Of a stretch of DNA of 64,000 bases, positions 26,690 to 38,821 are shown one piece after another; position 1 is the first letter of the stretch, and every line of letters begins with the position of its first letter. Source of the stretch: Acanthaster planci (taxonomy: Eukaryota > Echinodermata > Asteroidea > Valvatida > Acanthasteridae); contig NW_019091479.1 of assembly GCF_001949145.1 (NCBI RefSeq), forward strand, positions 186,001 through 250,000, given 5' to 3'. Made by a program: the position numbers and the translations under genes. The notes under the pieces were generated by a model. The model worked only from the letters and a program-made list of their open reading frames with translations, did not search any database and was not told the DNA's origin.

Positions 26690-26794
26690 CATACTGGCAT
26701 CTTGGTCCGTCAAATCCAGGGGGGCAGAGACACATCTGGGAATAGCCACCTTGGCAGGTTCCACCATTGAAGCACACCCCCATGCTACAGGAAG
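26690..26794 (-). CDS. Internal exon encoding a non-calcium EGF-like domain
   Basis: This 105-nt exon (35 codons) follows a pyrimidine-rich acceptor (TCTTTTCCCATAATCCGCAG) and ends at a G|GTAAAT donor. It is phase 1-1. The peptide contains S-C-S-M-G-V-C-F-N-G-G-T-C, then M-C-L-C-P-P-G-F-D-G-P-R-C. That gives six cysteines and satisfies the classic EGF signatures C-x-C-x2-G-x2-G-x-x-C and C-x-C-x2-G-F-x4-C. It lacks the D-x-D/N-E-C calcium box, so it is a plain disulfide-only EGF module of the N-G-G-T/S-C kind. Spliced to the exon at 235-357, the terminal G and the next AT rebuild an Asp codon, giving C-Q-Y-D-V-N-E-C. This resembles the EGF/cbEGF boundary of EGFL7 and similar proteins. The intron between them is about 26.3 kb. 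The longer open frame around it (26361-26783) reads through the donor and is not the product. Confidence 0.88.
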
Positions 26795-29700
26795 CTGCGG
26801 ATTATGGGAAAAGATTGCAAAAACAAGAAACAAACTGTTAACCACAGAACTCAGGGAGGGATGACAGTCCAACATTTGTCGGTCAACAGATGTTTACACA
26901 TTCAAGTGCCAAGACTTACATGTATTTGACAGACACTCAACTGCGTTCCAATCTTCTACAAATTTCAAAAGCTTGCAAGTGTCAACTTCCGCTTAAAAAA
27001 AACCCAGTCAAACAAGTGAGTGAAACGAGAAATGAATTGTGACCTGATTGACCTCCATAACTGTTTCACTGCTCGATCTACTGAATCAATGTCATAACAT
27101 TAACCGTGTACATCTTCGTGAACATCAAAACAACGCAAGCAAGGTCAACCTGAGAAACATCAGTTTGGCATCGTGCAGAGTTTTAAAATTTTGTTTGACA
27201 GGATTACGTGTACCTGTGTGGATGACAGTTTGCAATGTATTGAACCACGATTTTTAAAAACCCAAAGAAGTGAAAAGATGTTTCAGGGAACACATAGAAA
27301 TTGAATGATTGTCCCATTCAAGTCAAATTTATAAGGAAACACAATCAAAGGAATTTTATAATTCTGAAAAAAATACTCCATTTCTTTCAAGAACATACTT
27401 TTCAAACAATCACGGTCTGATGTTTGGAAACTCAAAAAAGTTGGGAAGAGTCAAAATTCACAATCCACACTTAGGAAAAGAATACCGATCTACATGCAGA
27501 GAGTTTAGAAGTTGCAAAAGCAGATTATCAGCACAATTCCAAGGGCAGGGCACAGCTGGTCTGTAATTTTGGTCTCCTCTTAGAAACACTATCAAATGTA
27601 ACTTGACCCAGATTTCTTTTTTATCTCTGTACCCTTCAACACAATCAAGGACAGATAACAGAACTTGAAATTTCCCATTACCTTCAAGGGCTATTACCGA
27701 GTCTGCAAAGGAAGTTTTTGAACCACATTTTTTTTCTTTGATGGGGAAGTCATCAAGATTCTTTCCTTGTCAACTCTGTGACCCCCTAAATATTCACCAC
27801 TTGAAATGCAAACATTCCACAGTGAGTAGGTCTGTTTTGGGAACTTGTAGGAGACATGTTGTGTGATTGTCAACAGCAGATGCATTGAGATGCTCGATGT
27901 TCTACCACTTGGCCCAAAACCATCAAAATACCAGACACCAACCTGGTGTCTGAGTGGTATGCTATCACAGTCTTAGACACACTGTTAGAAGACCATTAGA
28001 AAGTTCTGGCTGCACAAAGATTTTTTTGGTCCATGCATGTTGAATTTGTACTGGTGCAAAATGTGTTTCAGGAAGGTCGTTTTCTGACTTTTCTTGCCAG
28101 CAAAAGTCTTGCCAGCAGAAGTTAAAATCTATTGACAGCAGCGTTATTTACTAAAGGTCATAAAGACCAGGGACAGTTTGGTTGTTCGGATTTCTCAAGA
28201 GCTTGTCACTCGAATGTGTCACTGGGGTATTTCTTGAGTCCAAGTAGGCATCTTATGCCAACCAACCACATCCACAAAGAACTCAGAAGTCTTCTGCTTG
28301 GAATGGTACAGCTACAGGTACCTTTTACTCTCTCTTTCAAGGAAAAGGCATTACTAAATAATGAGGGAAAACTAACATAAACCAGTTGGAAATGAGAGCT
28401 CAGTTGTGGCCCCTTAGGATGCTGAAAGTTTAAATCTGTCATCAGCTACAGTACATGCTATTTACCAAACACTGCTCACTGTCATTTGGCTTTCAAAACA
28501 ACCTTGCCTTGTTCAGTGTCTACTTTTATTTTTCCCAGGCTGCTCCTTGTTTATACATGGACGTGTATACTTCCCTTTTATCTGTTCTTGTGAACTTGAC
28601 AAAAATTTGCTTCTTTATGGAACACATGTATGAATTAATTTTGAGTACTTATTTCATATTTCATATGACAATCCACACGTGGAAGTAGCAATATGTTATA
28701 ATTCTAAAAATAGATTACTCTGAAATCCAATCTTAATCCTAAAAAGACAGCAGATGCTCCAGCGAGGATTATGCCTGGTTGCCTGGTTTAATCCAGGTAT
28801 TGCACGAATGCACCACTTAACAAGTTGAATCATGCTGAATTCCTGCCTCCAGGGTAAGCGACAAAGCAGTGGAAAAACTGCAATGAGGCAAAGGCTGCGC
28901 GGTGGATTCATACATGAGTCCACAAAACGGGATAGTGCAAGATATGGGGCTGATGGGTAACTCCCCCCCCCCACATGTCCAATCCCTATACACACTCTAG
29001 ACTTTTGTTACCTAACACATCCCCCCTAGAAGTCTGTAAAGAATTCCTGAGATTCCGATCAAACAATGAGCAACACAAAGGCGGGGGGGTTCTCTCCTTC
29101 CCATATCTTGCATCATAAGCAAAAGGGCAGACAAGTCCAATGCCAATCGCTGTGAGGCCAGCTGTGGACCAGGTGTGAATGGACATGCTTGCCCAGCCAA
29201 ACAGAACAAGAAACAGACCAACAAAAGGCCCTTACCCTTTCAGATCTTTAAAATTCTAAGGGATCACACTAACCTCAGAAACTTCCAACACTTGGCCTTT
29301 AGAGAATATTACGCTTTCTGAAAATTTTAGCTCTGCCTAAGATGTGGGCACACGTGCACAGTGGTTATGTCAAAGAGCAGATTTTCTTTTTCAAAGGCAT
29401 TCCTTGGTCACCGCGCAAGCTGAGACTAAATTAGCTTTGCCTGTGCAACACACCTTGCATGAATTATGGCCCACTGACAGAGATGATTCAGTCTTGTTTT
29501 TTAACGCGACACAGATATTTCTGCAGCAGTTTCATGACGCCACAATTTTGCTTTTAATAGTGGGAGGTAAGGCTGCATTCCATAGTTTTTGTTGAACAGC
29601 CCCGTACTAGTAACTTTCAATGCTCTGTTGAACATCTAAGCATTTTGAAAACTTCCTACATGTGCCATACCTTTGTCCCTTTTAAGCTGGCAATGAGAGC

Positions 29701-32700
29701 AGCAATGAGCTGGAAACTCACACACAAATAATTGGAATAAATTACCAATCACTTTTCAGAGCTGTTGATCACAATGGTAACACCAAAATGTCACAACTGT
29801 GGTTCTGCATTACGGGTATTTTTGACATCCATATACAAGTACCTTATAGTATAGAATTTGAACTTGCAATAACCATTTCTATAAATAAAGACCGGTAATT
29901 GACCCTTGTTTCCTGAATGAGAAAGCTCACGCCCATTCCAGGTTTCTACTTGCCCTCCCAGCATCCACCTCTGACAGTGTGCCTAGGAATTTTTGATGCC
30001 CTTCTGAGTGAGACTGTTTACACTTAACCCAGACAGGTGACCTCATACCTCGACCCCTGTCCATACAGTTATGGATTTCTGTCCAAAAGTTTCAAGCACA
30101 CAGGAAAAGCTTTGTCTTTAGAACCAGGTGGAACACTTGTTTTAGACCATTATGAACCATGTAAATTTCTTCCCTGCCCCTCTCTGTGTACACTTCCTGG
30201 GTCACTTTGGGTGTTATCAAAACATCACATCATTGAGGTAGTTTTTCCAAAGGCGACGCAGAAAGCTGCTTTAATGAGGTGATCTGACTATGAAAAGGAG
30301 CAGAAACGTGACCGGTTGAATGCAGGTTTGCTAACTCAACCTTTTACTGTTGCAATTTGCTAGTAATTTTGTCAACTTGTCCCTTTTTTTTACAAAGCAA
30401 GGCATTGTGACAAGCTTTTTCAATTTTTAGGTCATGTTGTGAGTGGCCAGTAAGAATTTTAAGGAGGAAAGTTGTGGTTAACTTAATGTTGACATTCAAT
30501 TACTAGACTGTTTGCAAGGTCTTCCTGAAGAAGGACATAAAAGCGCTACTGTTTGGGTAATTAGAGGCCTGAGGATTTAAATTTGGAAATGCAAACAGAG
30601 GTCAGAAGACAGGGAGAACTGTGAACATTTCTTCATTTAAGACCTCAGACAAACTGTAGTCCATTTTAAGCCTTTGGTTTGACCACCCGTCTTCAAGACT
30701 GAGGAGAAGTGGGTCTCCTCCTGACAGGACTGATCCCTTAGGACAGAACCAAAGAAATTCCTCCTCCACTTCTTTCAGGGGCAGAGTTGGGTGTGCGGGA
30801 AGTTGATGGATTTATGACCCATAGCCTTGTGCACAACTTGATAGTACCTGTGTCAAATGCTTCTTTAAAATATTTTGCTGTGTTTTTTTGGTTCGTTTCT
30901 TTGTTTGTTCAGGATGGCATAGTAAGTCTACGTCCCCACGGAAATTCAAGTTAATCTGGTGCAAACTAACACTCTTCATGTGATGGACATAAGAAACAAA
31001 CAGATAAAGCATTGAAATCACAAACATTAAGCAGAAAGTCAGCACATTACTGACTTCCTCAGCACTTCATCTCAATGACATTCTCTTGTCTCTGGCTAAT
31101 CCGACCTAGGTGCTGAATGAAAAAGGATAGCTTCCTGCTTTAAGTACAAACACTAATGATGGATACATGGATCACTGCGGTGCAACTTCTTAGAAGCTTC
31201 CCCAGGAGGTCTGCTGCACTTCTTGCAGACTTTAACCAAGACTAAGTTAACCTTCATGTCAAGAGCTTATAAAGAGGATGGTACACTAAAAGTGCACAGC
31301 AGATGAATAGTGTTTTACAACTTTGTTTAAAAATACCAATGAAGTCATTTCCTACTATTTTGCTAATAAGAACCTAATCTTCCACTGTGCAGGAAACAAA
31401 TTCCAGTTTTTGTGTTCAGGCCTGCAAAGGGCATTGGGCTTCCATAAGTACCGATAATGAATTTCGGTAATGGCTTGCAATACATGTCCGTAGGTCTATG
31501 TACAGCTTCCTCAATCCTGCAAAATCCAATCAAACCTCGTAGTGGATTTTAAGGGCCAGAGAGTGCAAGGGTTAGGATCAACTTTTAAAATGTATGGAAC
31601 AGGCTCCTAAAATGACTAACAACAAAATGATGGTTCTGGAACTTCGACTATCGACAGTTATTGCTACACAGATTTGCAGATGAATTCAATCATGCAGGAA
31701 GGCAAAGCATACAACATCAGCAGCAATTCAGCATGACAGAGAGATTTTATCAGAAGCAACAGGGCAGTTCCCTCCTAACTGGCCAAATATTTGACAGCTG
31801 CATTGAGGAGTCTGTACTGACTGTAATCCCATTATCTCCAGTCATGGCAGCAAATTTATGGAGCTCCATTATGAGATACTTATCTCTGGCTGGAGCTCCT
31901 CCCTAAACACACTGGGTTATCAGCCCCGGCATGTAGCAAGTCAATATAAATGATGCAAAGCAGTATGCACCTCAAACACCACCAGTTATCATTATGCTTC
32001 ACCTGGTCAACAGCCATTTTTTTTTCTTCAGTGTTGGGTTATGCTGAACAAAACTGTAAAGCTAATTGATTCTGCACTCATTCATGATAGTTGATACATA
32101 CATGTACATGTACTTCTTTTCCCCAGTGCACGTAAATATAATCCATATTTCCACAGCCTACAATATTTTGATGTCTGCTGTCAAGGACAGGCCATGCAAT
32201 GTGGGAATACTGTCAGCGTCTCTTGGTCACGTAGTAATTCTTTTAGCTATTGAGGACACTTTCTGTTCTTTGATGGCGCAGGATTCAAGGTGGAGGTTTC
32301 TACTACTACGAAGGATAAATTTATTTGGAAAGCTGGCAAATGACTGATCTTGTAGTACCCGGACAAGTATGTTTTCCAAGAAGTAGCCCGGAAAAATTTT
32401 TTCTACTAAATTTAGAATTCTGAAATGTTTAAATAGACTTCTCAAGCCCACCTAAAGAGTATTTTTACACTACATGGCCCAGTTTAGGATGGAGGTTTCT
32501 GCCTTCAGCGGAAGCACTCCTCTTCTATTGAAAAGAGCCATGTTGGTGGGGAGTGTTCATTTCGATGGTAGCGATGTGACCACAACACTTGAATTTCATA
32601 GCCGTTCATGAACCAGTGAAGTGCAGTTCCCGCCAAAGGAGCCCCCGTTGCTGGGATCGTGACGCCCTCTCTTGGTCCTGCTCGGGGCACATACAATGCT

Positions 32701-35061
32701 TAGAGATGACAAAAACCTGGAAATCATTATGGCCAAATCCCCTGCAATAACTTCCTCAAATATTCCATCCAGTGTGCATGAGCATTAATAGTTGCCATCC
32801 CAGGGAGGAAGTTTTTAGAACCTTGCTTGTTGGGGGAGGGGGGTTGGACCAAAGAAGCCTTGGATTGTCATAAAGAGCAGGGACCCTGAACAGGAAGGGA
32901 CAGGTGAAGGGCGATTGTGACAATGAATCACTCCCTTGTCATCTTCCCGAGGGCTTCACTGCAGCCCTTTGAAACATGACCTTGTGACTTATAGTAAGCT
33001 GCTTCATAGTCTTCGTGCACAAACGTACATGCACATCCCTGTGCATCTCAGTAGGGGCAAACCCTCATCAATAAAAATTAGAAAGACACTTACTTCTGTC
33101 TGTAATGGATCGTAACTTGTATGTAGCCAAAAGACAGCAAAATCACACACAAAGTGCATACACTGCCACCACACAAGAATAGCTACATGTACAGTACACG
33201 TTCATGTGTGATTGTAGTTCATGCGTGACGGCGCTACTTTTCAGTGAGTTACAGTATTTAGCAGTAGTGTCTTGTTCCAAGCCTAATACATGTACAACTG
33301 CTTCTCAGCGAATAACGCATCCCTGATAATACAGGACAAAATCCACTCAGAATCATTCACCGTATCATGGACACATTGCTGCGATTTTTGTGACTTGTGT
33401 AAAACAGCTTCACCATAAAGTCTGATTTTGTTGGGGGGGGGATTACAGATATTGTGTATTTCTCATAGCCCTGACAGTGGTAAACTTTTTTCCATAGCCT
33501 GAAATTCCTTGCGCAAATATCCCGGTTCAAAAAACATGAGTTTGCCGACCTGAGTTTGGCAGTGCTGAAACTATAGCAGAAGTCCAAATACGACACACTG
33601 GGTATCATTCAGGATGTGACAAAGACTGAACAGCATCTTGCTGCTGATACTACCACCTCCAATCTTACTCACATCCCCAAAGACTTCTAGTACTGTACAT
33701 CTTCTCTCCTTAAAAGGATATGCATTCAAGCACACCTTTGGTTAGTGATGAGGAGGTTCCTCCTTTGGAAATGAACCAAACATGTCTGGTGGCCTTCCTT
33801 TGGGAGGTCAGAAAATGTTATCAAAGTGTTCGATTTTAAACTTCAAAGACGTTATCTCCCCCCAGAATGTCTGAGAGTGTTGTCAGAATATATTGGAACC
33901 TTCCGAGGGGATTTCCCCGACGGAATTTCAGTTTGCGACATGACTCTAGTGGACCAAAACAATCCCTGATGTTGATGTCGGTTAGGTTGGTATGTTCACC
34001 ACATTTAAAGGAACATATTTGCCACAATTTCTTTCAAAATCCACAACATGAACAAATATTGACAGGTACAGGACACGTACGTCTATTTTTAGGTCTGCAA
34101 TTAAGAGTCATATATCACTGAAGTTCACATCCCCGCAACGGTAATCACCAGTTAATGTTACTCATTAATCAACAAAGTCACCAGTACAAAAGCAAAAAAA
34201 GAAAATTGTCATAAAAAACAATTCCCAAATCTGCACTCCAGCCTTGAAAAAGCTGTAAATATCAGCCAGATCTTGGCAAAACCTGCCAACTTACTGTCCA
34301 AGGCACAGGGCCAGGGCTGTACATGTTCATTGTAATTCATACAAAATAATCAAATAACCCTAGCCCTGACTGGGCGATAAAGGTGTTCCCAATGCCATAT
34401 AAATTCCTCATGATTGATGACCACTCCTAGGTTCCTTGGTACCAATGTTATTATGAGAGAAATGTTACAATGAGTTACATTGCTAAACTGATTTTTATCG
34501 ATGGAATGGAACGTAGGTTACTGAACTACAATGGCATGATGTTTACACTCTTCAACTCGTTTTGGTGATCTCTGAAATCAAAGTTCACAACTCCGAGAAT
34601 TAATGTGAAAGGAAAACTCATCAATTAAACATCTACCTGTATGTACTTGAGTAAAATAAATCTGAGTTTGTATGTGGCCAGAGATCAAAACTGCATAAAA
34701 GCAACTAACTTTGATACACAATGCTTTGAATTTTAGGTGGGGGTTTTCTTACAGTGAATTGCATTCTCAGTCAATTCAAATGACTTTGAGTACCAAGCGT
34801 AGGACAGACTTCAGATGAAGATCGCTCCATTTCTTGAGATGTTTAAAGAGAAACTATCACATTGATAATTCTGCATAGAATAAAATTCATTTGGATTTCA
34901 ATGATTTCAATGAATCCAGCTGACAAAAAACAACTGTGTGAACATCACCACGGTCATATTGGAGTGTTGATTTTTTTGCAGTTTCCAAGTCTATTCAAAA
35001 TTTACCCAGATGATTACTTTAGAGATCCCTAACTATCTACTGTATGAATGGATACTCTGGA

Positions 35062-35289
35062 CATTAACCCTAACTACCCAGGGTGATTTACTAGGAACCA
35101 TACCCATTCACACAAATTCAAACACCATATGGTAAACTGTGCACAAAAACTGTTGGACTCTGTTTATTTTGGGTATGCCTGAACCCATGTTAAAGCACAA
35201 GCAGTTTAGGGGTTCAGTACCCAGTGCCACAAATTCACACACTTTACTGGCGCTCAATTCTGTGTGGTTAGGGAAGGTTAGGGTTAATG
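35062..35289. mobile_element. Candidate MITE with CATTAACCCTAAC inverted ends
   Basis: CATTAACCCTAAC at 35062 is inverted exactly as GTTAGGGTTAATG ending at 35289. The interval is 228 bp and has no coding signal. The repeats are short (13 bp), so this is a weaker case than the long palindromes. Similar ACCCTAACTACCCC and AGGGTTAATG motifs flank the assembly gap at 47.5-47.8 kb, possibly a second copy with its middle missing. Confidence 0.45.
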
Positions 35290-38200
35290 AGTTCCTATGT
35301 CAAAGGGTACCAGACTCTCTTCTCAGAGTCAAGAGTGATTCGCAGCATGAATGAACCATGATGGTTGGCCAATCAACCCCTGTCATCAACGTGACAAAAA
35401 ACAAATCCACAAATTGGTACAGCATGGTACAGCAGTGAACATGTCACTTGCATTCCTGGCAGAGGGGCTCTTGGCAGTGAATTAAAAATTCAGGAGCACA
35501 GGCATCAGACAACTGTCAGCATCCATCATGTCAGATTGCGGTTAGGACGAATTACTGGTCCTGTTCCCTCCACTCCTGTGACTGAGTGTCATCAACTTCT
35601 CCAGCACAGTTTGAACAGGAAGGTGACTGGAATCAATCAGGAGAATTGCTGCAGATGCATCATTCATTCTCTCAACTCAAATTTTGGCAGCTTCAACTCA
35701 AAGAGTTCAGGAATGGAAAGAGGGTTCGATCAATGTCACGGTGGGGACTTCTAACTTGGACTCAGCATCAATATTGCCCACGACTTACTGGTAAATAAAA
35801 ATGGGGGAGGAGAGAATCATAAATGAACCAGACCTGCCTTCTTCCGTTGTGGAACCCTGTCCTAAATACCAATAAGGTGAAGGTCAAGTGAATGAACATC
35901 TAACTTTATTTGCAAACCATATGATGCCTGAAATCAGTAACATGGAGTAAAATGAGGCCATGCATGTCCAAATCTGTATGTCCAAGGAAAGTCCATCCAA
36001 CCGAGTGACTCTTTAAAGATAATTCCGACTCTGACAAATTATTGAAGATGTGACAGCTCGGTTTGCTATCGTTGTTCAATCTCGTCTTGGAGGGGGCGGC
36101 GTGAAGTGAAGACTCGATGCTCTGGAGACACCCATTTCCTTTCTAGGCTGTTTCTCAGTAACCACCTGTCACTTTGCCCGATTTTTATTTAGCTTTTATT
36201 TCCTGTCGCGCACTCTCAAGTCTCAACCCAAAGCTTGGAGGATTGTGGGAAGTGGCAACTGAATGTTTGTCTGAAAAGAATGTTGAATTCAATTGCTGAT
36301 CCAGAAGGAAAGTGACTTACATTAGATTAAAGATTAAAGGTTCATTGTCCATTTCAAACAAATAAAATGGAAAATTTACATATCTGCTGCTGTCAAAAGC
36401 CTAATTAAAATTGCAATTTAAAACATTAAAAATTACAGGTTTGAATCATCAACAAACAGTTCCAATACGACCAAAAAGCCCCAAAATCTAAAACTGAAGA
36501 GTTGATACTATTAAAAACTCAAACCGAAAATGGCACAAATGAATTCAGATATTGGCTTTTTAGATTCAAATAGGCAGAAATTTCACGATTCCCAATATTG
36601 CCCTAGGAGTGTACATACACATGTACATTGTGCTTGCATTTACATAGCACAGGAACACAGCAAAGTGGGGGCAGTCAGTTACAATCACATTTATAGCAGT
36701 GTTTCTCTGATGATTGTACAATTTGGCCGAGCCTTGAGCACTCCACAACCTGTTCCTCATGTCTACCACCAGGAAGGAGGCCATAACTGGACTGGGACCA
36801 GAGAGTGATTTTTGTTTTGAAAGTGAAAATCAATGTCCATCTCAATGTCAGAAAGGCAAGTTTGCTCTGTCCATTTTGGACTACAAAAGCAGATCACCAC
36901 ATCAAGTGCTCTGCTGTTTTGATTTAACTATGACCTGCAGGCTTAGTCACAAGAAAAACATGTGTTTAGGAGTGGAAACACTTTGTAGAAATTTATAACC
37001 AGAAGGGGAAAACCTGCAACTGAACCCCTTTACTGTGCATGCACAAATCAATCACCTTGACTGATCTGCCCAATTTCCAAACTTCTTTCCTAATGCTGAT
37101 GAGTAACATCAAAAGTTTCAATACATCTCATCTCATGCAGAAAACAATGTTTCTGCTTATGTAATTCAGCATTTTTTTTTTACTACAAGCACACTCCAAG
37201 GGGGTTGAATTTCCCCCAAGCACTGTGTCATCTAAGTCCAAGAATAAACTGCTTTTTAGAATGAAAACAGGAATGCCTGTACTTGCGGTTAAGGAGGGAT
37301 CTATCAAGCACCTGCAGCAGAAAGCCAGCAGGAAGGAATTGTTGTTATACCTCATACTAGTCATCCATATTTTCATCAGGTCATTATGACAGTTCCCTGG
37401 GGGACGGGAAGCTTGCTCAAAGTTTTCCAGGCAATTACTATACTTCCAGGACAACAACTCCGCAAATGACCCCCCAAGGTAAACAACATGCTCAAGTGGG
37501 TCCACTGAGGGTAGAGGATGCAGTGTATTGGTCAATATTTGTATAGTATTGTGCTTGATGGATAGGGTAGGACTGACTCTTGAGGGGGATATCTTTAGCA
37601 CAATGACATTAACACTTCTCATTGTCCTATGGACTGTATTCAAAATTTGTCCCTTCTCAGCATGGAGTCAATGAATTCCAGTTTTGAAACATGTCAAGTA
37701 ATGCAACCCTTGATCAAACCATGTCCTTTCTCTGTGATCAAACCAAATTGTACTTTACAAAGGACAACAATGCAATTTAAATGATAACTGGCATGGTTCA
37801 CTGAACTCAGATAGTTGGGTATCCATTAACCATGTCTGTGGAACTTTTAATCTCCAACTTAAGGAAATGTGTACCCAATTTATCGTGCCTGCCACGACAA
37901 CTTTGGAATGTGGATGAAATGCACCAACTAATGATTCAAACGGTATTGTTTGGTGCGCAAACTGTGCATGCTACCATGGAGGAAGGAAATGGCATGCATG
38001 AGTACGTGCCTAACACAGGCAGTGTGAAGTGTCAATGAGGCCGTAGCTGACAATGTTGCGTAAAACAAAACAAAAAACCACACCAGGTAGAGCAGCCCCT
38101 CTGAACATCAACCCTGTAGGCTGTACAGTACGTTAGCTCTGGCATGAGGCAAACTGTTCTGTTTTTTGATAACCACATTTAATTAACATCTGTTTTCTTG

Positions 38201-38579
38201 GTGCATGGATGCAAACCTTTTGCAGACACATTCGTGTTTAATGTCTTAGTCCACAGACATTAATGCTGTGCCTTACCTACATGTAAATTCAAATCGGAAT
38301 CCAAATCGCGAACAGACATACTTGAGTCAGCTGACCACAGCTGAATGCTAAAATGGCAGAAAATGAGAGAGGGAACCTGATGGGTATCTGTCATCAGAGA
38401 GTGCTCTGGATCTTAGCTACTCTAGTAATGTGTTGATGCAAAGCATTGATATTATCCTAGGGACTATGACAGGTGCACCCATTAACAGGTGTTCCTGTCT
38501 GTCATTGCCAGTTAAAGGGAATGCATGCCGCACTCAATTATCCAGTACTGATCCTGAAAAATGAAGGTGCAGTGAAAAT

Positions 38580-38821
38580 CAGGGTTGTCTGCTATCCTGT
38601 CTCTCACAAGTCCATCTCAAGTGCACTGCATGTATGCACGTCAATCACAAGTCCATATCCAAGCCAGGTCACAAGTCTGGCGACATTTTATTGGGGTGGA
38701 CCATGGAGGAAGGAACACATTGACAATGGCATGTCCTTGTCACAGCTCATTATAATAGCTTCTGACTTGACTTGAGACTGGACTGCCTGTAATCAACGTG
38801 CAATCAATTCGGGACTTGTGA
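38580..38821. mobile_element. CACAAGTCC-family element, copy 1
   Basis: It starts CAGGGTTGTCTGCTATCC, then has TCACAAGTCC at 38604 and 38645 and TCACAAGTCT at 38669. The inverse GGACTTGTGA is at 38812-38821. The copy at 44.2 kb has the same layout, with forward motifs on the left and inverse motifs about 200 bp to the right. Confidence 0.5.

Noticed and set aside
26361-26783. 140-codon minus-strand frame containing the EGF motif
   Set aside because: Only the part inside 26690-26794 is coding; the remainder reads through a good GTAAAT donor into the intron.
27933-27951. Perfect short hairpin AGACACCA-ACC-TGGTGTCT
   Set aside because: An 8-bp stem is expected by chance in this much DNA and has no T-run or RNA-gene context.
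32505-32696. Minus-strand frame ending in E-E-E-C-F-R with a GAGCAG acceptor-like start
   Set aside because: No cysteine-rich or EGF character, no matching donor and no recognised family.
37128-37643. 171-codon minus-strand frame, the longest in the window
   Set aside because: No recognisable motif and unremarkable composition; probably a chance frame.
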